In this document: positions 8,856-18,517 of the stretch, piece after piece
How positions within the stretch are numbered: the stretch's first letter is position 1
Layout: each line of letters opens with the position of its first letter
Source of the DNA: Mammaliicoccus vitulinus
GTDB lineage: Bacteria; Bacillota; Bacilli; Staphylococcales; Staphylococcaceae
NCBI RefSeq assembly: GCF_029024305.1
Contig: NZ_CP118974.1
Location: 682,001 to 746,000 of the forward strand
Direction of reading: 5' to 3'
Length of the DNA stretch: 64,000 bases
The notes under the pieces: model-generated
Seen by the model: only the letters and a program-made list of their open reading frames with translations
Told to the model about the DNA's origin: nothing
The model's database searches: none
Position numbers and translations under genes: made by a program

Positions 8856-9269
8856 ATGAAAAGAATTTCTTTAATCATATCTTGTTTGATTTTATTATTA
8901 ACATGTCAAACTGTCGCTAAAGCGCAAGGGAATACTGGAGATACGTATTGGAAAAATGAATTTAGGATATGGAGTCCTTATGATCATACGCCAGCTAGAA
9001 AAAAATTGAATACATCTGCATACTACAATAAAAACTATGGAACAGTTAGCGAGAACTCAAGAAGAATAAGAGGTATGTATATATGGGCGGCCTTATACGA
9101 TGGACGTGATGTATCTAATGGTCATAGTTATTGGGTTACTAGAGGTCAAGTAACGAAGCTATATAATTTAGCCGTTGAAAAATATGGATCAGGTGTTGCA
9201 GTCAGAATTGATGCTAAATCGTATTCTAATGGTTATTTTAATGGTGTTTGGAGTCCGGATAGTAAGTAA
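8856..9269 (+). CDS. Small secreted protein, candidate bacteriocin (DUF2712/lactococcin 972-like)
   Basis: A 137-residue precursor with a clear signal peptide: basic MKR, a hydrophobic core to about residue 17, and a VAKAQG cleavage region near residue 24. The mature part (about 113 residues) is polar and rich in Tyr, Trp, Arg and Asn without cysteine. It contains LYDGRDVSNGHSYWV and ends GVWSPDSK. This pattern reminds me of small secreted proteins encoded beside ABC transporters (DUF2712 or lactococcin 972 type), but I cannot verify the family. The ATG at 8856 after AGGGAAGAAAG is preferred over the in-frame GTG at 8847. It is first in a six-gene cassette, consistent with the secreted product being the effector and the rest giving export or immunity (inference). 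Confidence 0.7.
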   Translation: MKRISLIISCLILLLTCQTVAKAQGNTGDTYWKNEFRIWSPYDHTPARKKLNTSAYYNKNYGTVSENSRRIRGMYIWAALYDGRDVSNGHSYWVTRGQVTKLYNLAVEKYGSGVAVRIDAKSYSNGYFNGVWSPDSK

Positions 9270-9297
9270 TTAAGCCATGTTGTGGTTCTAAAAGAAG

Positions 9298-10104
9298 GTG
9301 TTAACAATTTTAAAATATATGAAATTACGCATAATGAGGTTGCAGCTATTTATATCATTTATCATTTTAACGACAATTGCTCTGTTGCATTTATACGATG
9401 CTTATCAGACTTACAGTATTTATGGACTGTTAGAAAATACACCTTATACACAATCTTTATTATTTGATGGTTCTAGTGGTTTTCGAATCGTTTATCTATT
9501 GATTATGCCTTTAGCTGTATCTGTTGGTGTAAGTGATATTTTTATACAAGATCGTAAACAACATTTACTGCATCATGCATATATAAATCACGGGAATAAG
9601 TCAGTAGATATAAAGGTGATCTTATACTCAAGTATTGTTGCTTCGCTACTTGTAATAATCCCTTTATTAATAAATTTTATAGGTGAATTTTTAATACTAC
9701 CTAATATACTTCCGGAAAGATTTACGAACAAACCAATAGGCATATATAGTTCTTCGACTTTAAGTGTCTCTTTATATTATGCAATGCCGTTACTATATAT
9801 CTTATTATATATCTTATTGGCCGGTATTTGGGGTGCCATCATGAATGTGTTTGCGATAACACTTTCTATATATGCTAATAGAAGGGTATTAGCAATTATT
9901 GGTCCCTTTATCTTTCAAATTTTATTAATTATATTAACAAACTTGCCTTATAAACCATTTATAGTTCCACCAATATACTTCTTAATGGGAAGGACAGAAT
10001 TTATGTATATAGAAGTTTTACCGATTGTGTTAACTTTTATATTGTTTATCAGTTTATCAATGTATTTCTATATAAGAGGTATACGCAAATATGAACTTGA
10101 TTAA
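9298..10104 (+). CDS. ABC-2-like membrane protein of the export cassette (first)
   Basis: About 268 residues with roughly six transmembrane helices (near residues 14-33, 62-82, 108-130, 158-190, 196-216 and 238-262). No soluble catalytic domain is present, so it is probably a permease subunit for the ATPase three genes downstream. The start is uncertain. GTG at 9298 overlaps the only good ribosome-binding site (AAGAAGG, 9292-9298), while the ATG at 9319 lies about 20 bases from it. Starting at 9319 would remove only 7 residues. The 3' end overlaps the next gene by 14 bp. Confidence 0.7.
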   Translation: MLTILKYMKLRIMRLQLFISFIILTTIALLHLYDAYQTYSIYGLLENTPYTQSLLFDGSSGFRIVYLLIMPLAVSVGVSDIFIQDRKQHLLHHAYINHGNKSVDIKVILYSSIVASLLVIIPLLINFIGEFLILPNILPERFTNKPIGIYSSSTLSVSLYYAMPLLYILLYILLAGIWGAIMNVFAITLSIYANRRVLAIIGPFIFQILLIILTNLPYKPFIVPPIYFLMGRTEFMYIEVLPIVLTFILFISLSMYFYIRGIRKYELD

Positions 10105-10717
10105 ATATAGATTTACATCATTGATTAATACAAAATTTCTACTGTGGAATATTCTGTTCTTTGCTTTAATGACTTTCTATCAGAAGGGAAGCGTGGGTAA
10201 TTTTCCTTCTGATGAATTTCAATTTACAAATTTAGTATTAAGTAAGTTTACGCTTACTTATGTTGTTTTACCTATATTAACTATTATGACGATAGTGTTT
10301 TATCGAGATGAGTTCGTTCATAAAGTGTTTATTGAATATAGGAAGAATTTAAAGATCGATGTGTTGCTATATGTGGGTGTTATATCATTACTATTAAGTA
10401 TCGAAATGTTGTTGGCAAGTACGATTGCAATGAACTTCCAAGTTCGATTTAATATGGTGTTTGTTGTAACAGCTTGCATGATGATAGTAGGTCATTTTAC
10501 GATTTCATTATTGTCACTTACTCTGTATTTAAAGTTTTTTAATCGTGCAATATCATTAGTATTAGTAAATATGATGGTGTTTATAGATTTTGTCATAATG
10601 CAAGGTGGAAAGTGGAATTGGTTGATTATTGACTCAAAGAGATTATTTTCAATTTCTTGGTCATGGATTATGTATCAATTGGTGCTCATAATGTTTATAT
10701 ATTTAATTGTTGAATAG
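10091..10717 (+). CDS. Membrane protein of the export cassette (second)
   Basis: A 208-residue, very hydrophobic protein with about six predicted membrane segments and short loops. A charged stretch YRDEFVHKVFIEYRKN near residue 75 faces one side. No family is recognised; it is probably a second permease-like subunit. The start lies inside the end of the preceding gene (14-bp overlap), which points to translational coupling. The coding sequence is notably AT-rich compared with the flanking housekeeping genes. Confidence 0.7.
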   Translation: MNLIKYRFTSLINTKFLLWNILFFALMTFYQKGSVGNFPSDEFQFTNLVLSKFTLTYVVLPILTIMTIVFYRDEFVHKVFIEYRKNLKIDVLLYVGVISLLLSIEMLLASTIAMNFQVRFNMVFVVTACMMIVGHFTISLLSLTLYLKFFNRAISLVLVNMMVFIDFVIMQGGKWNWLIIDSKRLFSISWSWIMYQLVLIMFIYLIVE

Positions 10718-10743
10718 ATTATAACGAAAAAGGAAATAATGAG

Positions 10744-11442
10744 ATGAATATTCTAAAATTTACTGTTGGCGTCATACAAAGTTTATGGAAAACATTCATG
10801 ATTATAAACGGAATATTTATTTTGGTATTAATGTTATTTAGACCATATATAAGAGGGAGTTTATGGTATTTTATTTTTCGTGGCAATAATGATGTTGAGT
10901 TAAACATGCATTTATATAGGATACCGGGATTATATATATTGATAATGTTTCTTGCTCTTTTTTTCATTTATCGCTTTATACATGTTATCTATCAATATTA
11001 TATTGTAGAGTGGCAAATGCTATTAAATATTAAGAGCAGATGGATAATTCTTATCATGATACCCTTCATTATAAGTTTGATTTACATTCTAGGTATATGG
11101 TTAATCATTTCTATTATTGATGGAGAATTTTGGAATAATGTAGTTCACTTATTGTATTTAATCATAAGTGTCTATTTCTTAATGATTGTATTTATTTGGA
11201 GTTATATTGCTTATAAATTTTATATAAGCTTTATGATATCGTTAGTTTGGATTATTGTCACAACAAGGTTTGATTTAGATTTTAATATATTAAATGAATC
11301 ATTGATTTCGAGGATACATGGCTTTTCTTTTACGTATTTTTTATGTTGTGTACTGTTTATTATCGTGGTGAATATGTTGTTGTTATTTGAATTAGGACGT
11401 GATCATCACATGAAATTTCAAAGAGGTGATGATGAAATATGA
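10744..11442 (+). CDS. Membrane protein of the export cassette (third)
   Basis: A 232-residue protein with about six hydrophobic helices (for example near residues 12-33, 55-78, 97-120, 130-155, 160-178 and 195-217) and a basic C-terminal tail. No recognised domain. AAAAGGAAATAATGAG supplies a ribosome-binding site before the ATG. Its stop overlaps the start of the ABC ATPase gene by 4 bases (ATGA), strongly linking it to the transporter. It is likely a membrane-spanning partner of that ATPase. Confidence 0.72.
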   Translation: MNILKFTVGVIQSLWKTFMIINGIFILVLMLFRPYIRGSLWYFIFRGNNDVELNMHLYRIPGLYILIMFLALFFIYRFIHVIYQYYIVEWQMLLNIKSRWIILIMIPFIISLIYILGIWLIISIIDGEFWNNVVHLLYLIISVYFLMIVFIWSYIAYKFYISFMISLVWIIVTTRFDLDFNILNESLISRIHGFSFTYFLCCVLFIIVVNMLLLFELGRDHHMKFQRGDDEI

Positions 11443-12059
11443 TTAAATTGATAGGTGTATCGAAAGAACATCAGCATCATATGTTATTAAAGAATATAAA
11501 TTTAGAAATTGAGCGTGGAAAGGTATATGGATTTAAAGGACGAAATGGTTCTGGTAAGACAATGTTATTACGAGCTATATTAGGATTGATTAAAGTTGAT
11601 GGGAAAGTCCTCATTAATAATGAACCACTTAAATTTGGGTCGAAATATCCACTTAAAGTAGGTGTCTTCATTGAGAAACCTAGTATTATACCTGAATTTA
11701 CTGCTTTGAAAAATCTTAAACTAGTAGCTGCATTAAAAGGAATAACGGATATCAATGAAATTACAAAATATTTAGTAGAACTTGGTTTAGATCCTAAAGA
11801 TAAACGGAAAGTTAGAAAGTACTCTTTAGGAATGAAACAGAAAGTAGGGATTGCTCAAACTTTAATGGGGGATCCTGAACTAGTTGTATTAGATGAACCA
11901 ACCAATGCACTCGATAGAAAGAGTATTGAAATACTCGTACAAATTCTTGAAAGATTAAAGCAACAAGGATGTACAATCTTAATCGCTTCACATCAATTAG
12001 AAGATATTGAAAGTGTTGTAGATAAGGTGGTTCATATTGAAGCAGGTGCGTTAGAATGA
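11439..12059 (+). CDS. ABC transporter ATP-binding protein of the export cassette
   Basis: A 206-residue ATPase: Walker A GRNGSGKT at about residue 33, ABC signature SLGMKQ at about residue 129, Walker B LVVLDEPT at about residue 149, and a switch histidine in ASHQLEDIE. The length fits the minimal ATPases of ABC-2 exporters and bacteriocin-immunity pumps. It is coupled by 4-bp overlaps to the membrane protein upstream and the anchored protein downstream. With no other ATPase in the cassette, it presumably energises the three membrane proteins. Confidence 0.93.
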   Translation: MIKLIGVSKEHQHHMLLKNINLEIERGKVYGFKGRNGSGKTMLLRAILGLIKVDGKVLINNEPLKFGSKYPLKVGVFIEKPSIIPEFTALKNLKLVAALKGITDINEITKYLVELGLDPKDKRKVRKYSLGMKQKVGIAQTLMGDPELVVLDEPTNALDRKSIEILVQILERLKQQGCTILIASHQLEDIESVVDKVVHIEAGALE

Positions 12060-12589
12060 AAAATAAAATAATTCTAGTAGCTACTCTTATAGTTTTGGTT
12101 GTACTTATTACTTTAGGTTGCATTCAATATCATAAAGTAAATGCGAAATATCAAGACTATCAATTTACTGAAGAGAAAATCATTCTCAATCATAAACATA
12201 ATATAAGTGTCGGAACGATGGAATTTAGTCATTTAAGTTATGATGTTAAAGGAAAAGAAATGTTCGTAAGTATGGATGTTAAAATTAAGAAAACTGCTGA
12301 CTATAAAGATAAATTTTATAATAATTTTGATGCAAGTTTATTTCTACGCGTAAATGATGAAGTCTTACAGCAAACTGATGACTTTAAACTGAAAAATGGT
12401 AAAACATTAACGCCAGACCGAGCATATTTTAATAAGCATAGTGCTTATGAAGGCCGTATGACTTTTAGTTATAGTCCTATAGACCTTAATGGAGAACATG
12501 ATTTAGAGTTTGCATATCTAGATCGCGACGGTCACAAATTAAAGAAATTATATTTACCAATTAAAGTTGACGGAGGGAAAATAGTTTGA
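12056..12589 (+). CDS. Membrane-anchored extracytoplasmic protein, candidate immunity factor
   Basis: A 177-residue protein with one N-terminal hydrophobic anchor (about residues 5-24) and a C-terminal domain predicted to be mostly beta-strand and outside the membrane. A cysteine follows the anchor (ITLGC), but -3 is Thr and -2 is Leu, so it is not a standard lipobox; a plain membrane anchor is as likely as a lipoprotein. The ATG overlaps the ATPase stop by 4 bases. Position and topology suggest an immunity or accessory role for the secreted product of the cassette; this is inference only. Confidence 0.6.
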   Translation: MKNKIILVATLIVLVVLITLGCIQYHKVNAKYQDYQFTEEKIILNHKHNISVGTMEFSHLSYDVKGKEMFVSMDVKIKKTADYKDKFYNNFDASLFLRVNDEVLQQTDDFKLKNGKTLTPDRAYFNKHSAYEGRMTFSYSPIDLNGEHDLEFAYLDRDGHKLKKLYLPIKVDGGKIV

Positions 12590-12597
12590 TACATTAT

Positions 12598-12621
12598 TAG
12601 TGACTACTAAAGTAGTTACTA
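12598..12621 (+). repeat. 10-bp dyad downstream of the export cassette
   Basis: TAGTGACTAC, TAAA, GTAGTTACTA: a near-perfect inverted repeat (one G-T pair) 8 bases after the last cassette gene. There is no T-run, so it may be an mRNA 3'-end stem or a protein site. Confidence 0.5.
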
Positions 12622-12652
12622 CATCCCAACGTAGTAAAATTATTATCCCATA

Positions 12653-12696
12653 AAATAACCCTTAAGAGAAAAAGGTTTTTCTCTTAAGGGTTATTT
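12653..12696. terminator. 21-bp perfect inverted repeat, bidirectional terminator
   Basis: AAATAACCCTTAAGAGAAAAA is followed after GG by its exact complement. It lies between the convergent export cassette and the minus-strand TrmB-like gene, and overlaps the stop and last codons of the latter (positions 12662-12696). Confidence 0.85.
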
Positions 12697-13432
12697 CGTC
12701 TTCTATATCTTCTTCAAATTTACTGACATATGTATTCACTAATACGTCATGCCATATATAATCTTTCATCATTTTTATTTGTGTACGGTCACGACTAATA
12801 TATGCACGCATATTTGTTTCAGCTGTCTGTCCATAAATCATATATTCATCATCGACGATCACTACAAATGGTTTCAATGTTAATGAATTTTTCACATAAT
12901 TTGTGTAGCGATGATTGATTAAATCATATCCTGGTTGATCGACTTGGAAAGTAATGCCTTGTACATGAATGTCTTTGTTGATGTTTTTAGTTAAGATTTG
13001 ATATATATCTGACCAAATTGAAACGGTGATTTGTGTATTTGCTTTTTTTATTGCGTATTCAATATTATTGAAAATAGTCGTCTCGTTTGTAAGGACTTCT
13101 ATTTGTATAGGTGTATTTTCGGTTACGATATTTAATTTGTTGATTTCTTTTTCAAGTTGAACTAATTCTTCGTTTTGTTTTTGTTCAAATAAATGAATCG
13201 TTTGTTTCGGAGGTAATGCATAATAATATTTCTTTTGGTCTTGTAAGTTGAAATATGCAATCCCTTGTTCTTCGATTTTGTTAAGTGCTTCATATATTTT
13301 CGATCTAGGTACACTTGATATTTCACTTAATTTATAAGCTGTTATACCTGGATTTTGTACTAAAGAAATATAAGCTTTAGATCCATATTCGCTTAATCCA
13401 AAGCGTTTTAAAATATCTATCATTTGATCCAT
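12662..13432 (-). CDS. TrmB-family transcriptional regulator
   Basis: A 256-residue regulator: an N-terminal winged helix-turn-helix (about residues 1-75, with GLSEYGSKAYISL, ITAYKLSEIS and VPRSKIYEALNKLEEQG-like segments), a coiled linker and a C-terminal phospholipase-D-like sensor domain containing VVIVDDEYMIYG. TrmB relatives sense sugars or other small molecules; the ligand is unknown. The ATG at 13432 is preferred over the GTG at 13441 because AGAAGG is correctly spaced for the ATG. It is the last of three minus-strand genes (coaW, pentapeptide protein, this). Its 3' end forms half of a terminator stem. Confidence 0.85.
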   Translation of the reverse strand: MDQMIDILKRFGLSEYGSKAYISLVQNPGITAYKLSEISSVPRSKIYEALNKIEEQGIAYFNLQDQKKYYYALPPKQTIHLFEQKQNEELVQLEKEINKLNIVTENTPIQIEVLTNETTIFNNIEYAIKKANTQITVSIWSDIYQILTKNINKDIHVQGITFQVDQPGYDLINHRYTNYVKNSLTLKPFVVIVDDEYMIYGQTAETNMRAYISRDRTQIKMMKDYIWHDVLVNTYVSKFEEDIEDEITLKRKTFFS

Positions 13433-13444
13433 AATAATCACCTT

Positions 13445-14074
13445 CTAGTTTGAAGTCACACTCACTCCGAATAATGGGAGTATATCATATGCTTGGTATT
13501 CTGAAACGGTGGCGCCTTTTAAGTCGGAAGGTTGTATGATTAATTGCTCGATTTCATCAGTGGATAAATCAATATTGTTTAACGATGTTTCAACGACTTC
13601 TAAAGATTCAAGTGAACAACGTACAAGTTCCATTGATTTTTGTGAGCAAAATGAAATATAAGTTTCGGCCATTTGATTCTCATTGAATCGTACATGATCA
13701 AACTTACAGTTTAAAAATTGACTCATTTTCAATTGGCAATTAGAGAATTGTACATGTTTAAGTTTAAGGTCTGTAAATGTTGCACCCATCATACGACAGT
13801 CGATAAATTGAACTCTATTGAGAGAGGCGTCATTGAAGGTACAATTTGATAAATCGCATCCTTTAAACACAACATCTAAGGCATGTAATTTCGTGAAATC
13901 AACCGATTCAAATGTGCATTGATTGAAATACACGGTATCTATTTGGCTTGTTTCTTCATCCATATGAATCACTGCTTTATTAAAATATAGGTCATATGAA
14001 GATTGTAAAAGCGTAAATGACTTATCTTCGGCAAACTGAAATGCTATTTTTAACTTTGGTTCTATAATTTTCAT
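13445..14074 (-). CDS. Pentapeptide-repeat protein
   Basis: A 209-residue soluble protein whose middle (about residues 45-165) is a run of degenerate A(D/N)LXX-type five-residue repeats, visible as CTFESVDFTKL, CDLSNCTFNDASL, CRMMGATFTDL, CQLKMSQFLNC. Such repeats form a right-handed square beta-helix. Some relatives (Qnr, MfpA) mimic DNA and protect gyrase, but most have no known role and nothing here picks a target. GGAGG precedes the ATG. It lies 19 bp after coaW and about 12 bp before the TrmB-like gene, so the three are probably co-transcribed. Confidence 0.88.
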   Translation of the reverse strand: MKIIEPKLKIAFQFAEDKSFTLLQSSYDLYFNKAVIHMDEETSQIDTVYFNQCTFESVDFTKLHALDVVFKGCDLSNCTFNDASLNRVQFIDCRMMGATFTDLKLKHVQFSNCQLKMSQFLNCKFDHVRFNENQMAETYISFCSQKSMELVRCSLESLEVVETSLNNIDLSTDEIEQLIIQPSDLKGATVSEYQAYDILPLFGVSVTSN

Positions 14075-14093
14075 GAGAAATCCTCCTTACTTT

Positions 14094-14891
14094 TTAGCAA
14101 TAAATTGAACCTAGTGCGCCAGAGAATTCTCCGTTTTCTATGAAGTATGGATTCAAACCGCGCAATACAGTGTAATCTACGACAATGTTTTTTAGCAATT
14201 CATTATTGATAAATGATGAACCAATAAACACGACATTTTCAGTTTTGAATTGTCTTGCGGCATGAATAGAAACTGTCGTAACAGTTTCACCAACAATTCC
14301 CATTACGGCTGCTAATCGGTCTGAATTTGGGAAGTCTTCATTTATATGTTGTAACACGTGCCCAAAGTTTGCCGCTGTTAAATCTCCTGAGATAGGCGTT
14401 TTATCATCTTTATAGATGTGTTTTACTTTTAAATCTATCTTGTCTCTATTCCCATTTAATGCAGTTTGTACTAATTCGTCATAATCACTGATTTGAGTCA
14501 GTAAATAACCTAAGCCTTGTATCATACCGCCACCAGCGCCTGTACCACCGGCACGTTCTTGATTGTGTGTTGTAGCGTAATGGATAGATGTACCCGTTCC
14601 TACATTAGAAAATATATAAGTATTTAAATGAATGTCATTTTCTTCTAAGAAGAGTTGAATACCTTTATAAGTAGCATCAAATTCAATACTACGTTTCACA
14701 TTATGCTTAATTAATGAATCTAAATATTGTGCTTTACCGCCAGTTATGGAAATATCAACATTATCTAATTGGCTTAGCCATTCAGCAACTTGATCAATTT
14801 CTGTAGTTAACCACTTTTTATATGTTCTTTCATTGTTCATTTCAGTGACAACTTTAATAAGTGTGCCTCCTGCATCAATTCCGATTTTCAC
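14094..14891 (-). CDS. coaW: Type II pantothenate kinase
   Basis: Phosphorylates pantothenate in the first committed step of coenzyme A synthesis; the staphylococcal type II enzyme is insensitive to CoA feedback. A 265-residue ASKHA-fold kinase with N-terminal phosphate loop GIDAGGTLIKVV, a TGGKAQYL segment, YIFSNVGTGTS and AGGTGAGGG loops. The start is GTG at 14891, preceded by AGAGGTG. It heads a three-gene minus-strand unit and diverges from the GNAT gene. Confidence 0.95.
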   Translation of the reverse strand: MKIGIDAGGTLIKVVTEMNNERTYKKWLTTEIDQVAEWLSQLDNVDISITGGKAQYLDSLIKHNVKRSIEFDATYKGIQLFLEENDIHLNTYIFSNVGTGTSIHYATTHNQERAGGTGAGGGMIQGLGYLLTQISDYDELVQTALNGNRDKIDLKVKHIYKDDKTPISGDLTAANFGHVLQHINEDFPNSDRLAAVMGIVGETVTTVSIHAARQFKTENVVFIGSSFINNELLKNIVVDYTVLRGLNPYFIENGEFSGALGSIYC

Positions 14892-15066
14892 AATTGCACC
14901 TCTTCATATTAAGTAATAAATTATTGCTATTATACTATAAAAAATTGTATTTGATAAATTAACGAAATGAGATAAATGAATAGCGATTTAGAAGGGGGCT
15001 TCATTCTATTACGTTTATAAAATGCCTCGTCATATAATTATTTATATATAGATTATAGGTTCTTAA

Positions 15067-15096
15067 TTGCGCAATGAATGTAAAATTCGTTATGAT
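15067..15096 (+). promoter_or_regulatory. Candidate promoter of the GNAT gene
   Basis: TTGCGC (15067-15072), an 18-base spacer and TATGAT (15091-15096) lie 30 bp before the start codon in the intergenic region shared with coaW. Confidence 0.45.
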
Positions 15097-15125
15097 ATAT
15101 TTAAAGACACAGGGGGATATAAATA

Positions 15126-15983
15126 ATGAAAGCTAAACAATTTGATGATATTGTCATTAAACCTTTTGAAGAAAGTATGAGAACAGCACTATATGATTTT
15201 CAACTCAATGAGCGTCAACAAATCTATTCTTCTTTGCCTAAAGATGTATTAGATGGTGCAATTAATGATCCTGATAGAAGACCAAATATCGTTGTAAATG
15301 AACACGATGAAATTATTGGTTTCTTTGTACTTCATAAATATTATCAGCATGAGGGGTATGATACGCCAGATAATGTAGTGTATATTCGATCTTTATCAAT
15401 TAATGAGAAGTATCAAGGCAATGGCTATGGAACAACAATTATGATGAATTTACCAGAATATGTACAGTATGTGTTTCCTGATTTTGATCATTTATATTTA
15501 GTAGTAGATGCTGAAAATGAGGCTGCATGGAATTTATATGAAAGAGCAGGATTTATGCATACAGCTACTAAAGAAGAAGGACCATTAGGAAAAGAGCGCT
15601 TATATTATTTGGATTTAGATTCTAAATACGTGTCATCATTAAAGCTAGTAATAAAAGAAGACGATTTAGACAATGAGTTTGTTGATATTCATTTAATGAA
15701 AGATAATCTAAAAGTAGGCATTATCGTACTAGAAGATAAAGGGGAATATTTTGATATTCGTAGTATAGAAGTCGAAGAAAATGAAAGAAAAGAAGGCATT
15801 GCTGAAAGTGCCTTAAGACAATTAAGTGCTTTCGTACGTAGACGATTTGAAGATAAAAAAGAAATACATATAACTTTATTCGGCTCAAACAATAAATTGA
15901 AGCCTTTATGTGAAAAAGCGAGGTTTGTAGAAATACAAAAATCAGAAGACTATATCAAACTGTTGAAATATATTAAGTATTAA
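15126..15983 (+). CDS. GNAT family acetyltransferase with two GNAT-like halves
   Basis: A 285-residue cytoplasmic protein. The first half (about residues 1-160) has a full GNAT core with the acetyl-CoA loop YQGNGYGT near residue 100 and LYERAGFMHTATKEEG. The second half (about 170-285) repeats the pattern in weaker form (VEENERKEGIAESALRQL, then NNKLKPLCEKARFVEI) and lacks a good pyrophosphate loop, so it may be a degenerate domain. The acceptor substrate is unknown. It is a single gene between coaW and rpoE. Confidence 0.88.
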   Translation: MKAKQFDDIVIKPFEESMRTALYDFQLNERQQIYSSLPKDVLDGAINDPDRRPNIVVNEHDEIIGFFVLHKYYQHEGYDTPDNVVYIRSLSINEKYQGNGYGTTIMMNLPEYVQYVFPDFDHLYLVVDAENEAAWNLYERAGFMHTATKEEGPLGKERLYYLDLDSKYVSSLKLVIKEDDLDNEFVDIHLMKDNLKVGIIVLEDKGEYFDIRSIEVEENERKEGIAESALRQLSAFVRRRFEDKKEIHITLFGSNNKLKPLCEKARFVEIQKSEDYIKLLKYIKY

Positions 15984-16005
15984 CTAACATTTGCTAAAAA
16001 TCAGG

Positions 16006-16035
16006 TTGTCAATTATAATCGTAAACTGTTATGAT
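16006..16035 (+). promoter_or_regulatory. Candidate rpoE promoter
   Basis: TTGTCA (16006-16011), an 18-base spacer and TATGAT (16030-16035) lie about 50 bp before the rpoE start. Confidence 0.5.
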
Positions 16036-16087
16036 TATAAATATTAATGCGCGACAATAGTTCGATTGTTGAAAGGAAGAGTAAAGC

Positions 16088-16600
16088 ATGAAACTAAAAG
16101 ATTTCAGTAAAGAAATGGTAGATGAGCATTCATTTATCGAAATGGCTTATATTTTATTAACAGAGAACGGCAAAGAAACAAACTTATATGACATGGTAGA
16201 CGAATTTAAAAGATTAGGTAATTATAAAGATTCAGAAATTGAAAATCGTATTTTACAGTTTTATACAGACTTAAATACTGATGGAAGATTTTTAAGCGTT
16301 GGAGAAAACATTTGGGGTTTACGTGATTGGTATTCAGTAGATGACATTGAAGAAAAAATTGCTCCGACAATCCAAAAATTCACAGTGCTTGATGAAGAAG
16401 ATGAAGTAGATTCAGAAATTTCACTTCTAGGTGAAGAAGATAAAACGAAGGACCTTGACATTACTATAGTACAAGATGATGAAGAAGGACTAAATGATCC
16501 TGCAGACCCAGAAGATGAAGAGGTTGAGGATGAATTAGAAGAAGCTGGTCTTGTTGTTGATGAAGAGGAAGACGACGAAGAAGAAGAAGAAGAAAAATAA
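16088..16600 (+). CDS. rpoE: RNA polymerase delta subunit
   Basis: Firmicutes-specific RNA polymerase subunit that raises transcription specificity and recycling. 170 residues: a globular N-terminal domain (about 1-90; [43 protein letters not shown]) and a disordered, almost purely acidic tail of Asp and Glu from about residue 100 to the end. AAAGGAAGAG precedes the ATG. The pyrG promoter begins only about 12 bases after its stop. Confidence 0.97.
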   Translation: MKLKDFSKEMVDEHSFIEMAYILLTENGKETNLYDMVDEFKRLGNYKDSEIENRILQFYTDLNTDGRFLSVGENIWGLRDWYSVDDIEEKIAPTIQKFTVLDEEDEVDSEISLLGEEDKTKDLDITIVQDDEEGLNDPADPEDEEVEDELEEAGLVVDEEEDDEEEEEEK

Positions 16601-16612
16601 TAAGAATTTTAA

Positions 16613-16650
16613 TTGACTTTTCTTTAAAAGATGGTAATATTCTATTTGGG
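16613..16650 (+). promoter_or_regulatory. pyrG promoter with GGGCTCC initial transcribed region
   Basis: TTGACT (16613-16618), a 16-base spacer and extended -10 TGGTAATAT (TAATAT at 16635-16640) place the start at the first G of GGGCTCC (16648). In B. subtilis the pyrG transcript starts with the same GGGCUCC. There, low CTP stalls polymerase and causes reiterative G addition. Confidence 0.85.
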
Positions 16651-16680
16651 CTCCTTTAAGTAGGACAAACGTATAAATAT

Positions 16681-16718
16681 AACGCTCCCTCCTTACATTT
16701 TAATTAATGTAAGTGGGA
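16681..16718 (+). terminator. pyrG leader attenuator (CTP-responsive)
   Basis: The hairpin ACGCTCCC-TCCTTACAT with ATGTAAG-TGGGAGCGT is followed by TTTTTT. Its 5' arm contains the pyrimidine run CTCCCTCC, which extra G residues added at the 5' end under CTP limitation would pair with, preventing terminator formation. The mechanism is known from B. subtilis; the elements are all visible here. Confidence 0.88.
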
Positions 16719-16736
16719 GCGTTTTTTATTTTTTAA

Positions 16737-18359
<1,623 letters not shown>

Positions 18360-18401
18360 TAAGTAGACGAAATAGTCGAGACATAAATGTCCTAAAAACT
18401 T

Positions 18402-18449
18402 AAAAAGAGCAGAAATTCATTTTTAAAATTGAATTTCTGCTCTTTTTTA
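18402..18449 (+). terminator. pyrG terminator
   Basis: AAAAAGAGCAGAAATTCA and its complement form an 18-bp stem with a 10-base loop and a T-run. Confidence 0.92.
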
Positions 18450-18517
18450 TATGAAATTAGATATTTGTAGCGATTTTGTAATTGGATAAGGTTGGTGGGA
18501 GAGGAGTCAGTATCTGA

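Noticed and set aside
9282-9467. Second open frame overlapping the start of the first cassette membrane protein
   Set aside because: Short, no ribosome-binding site, and out of frame with the clearly membrane-spanning longer product.
12056-12589. Firm lipoprotein assignment for the last cassette gene
   Set aside because: The residues before the cysteine (Thr at -3, Leu at -2) do not fit the lipobox, so only a membrane anchor is claimed.
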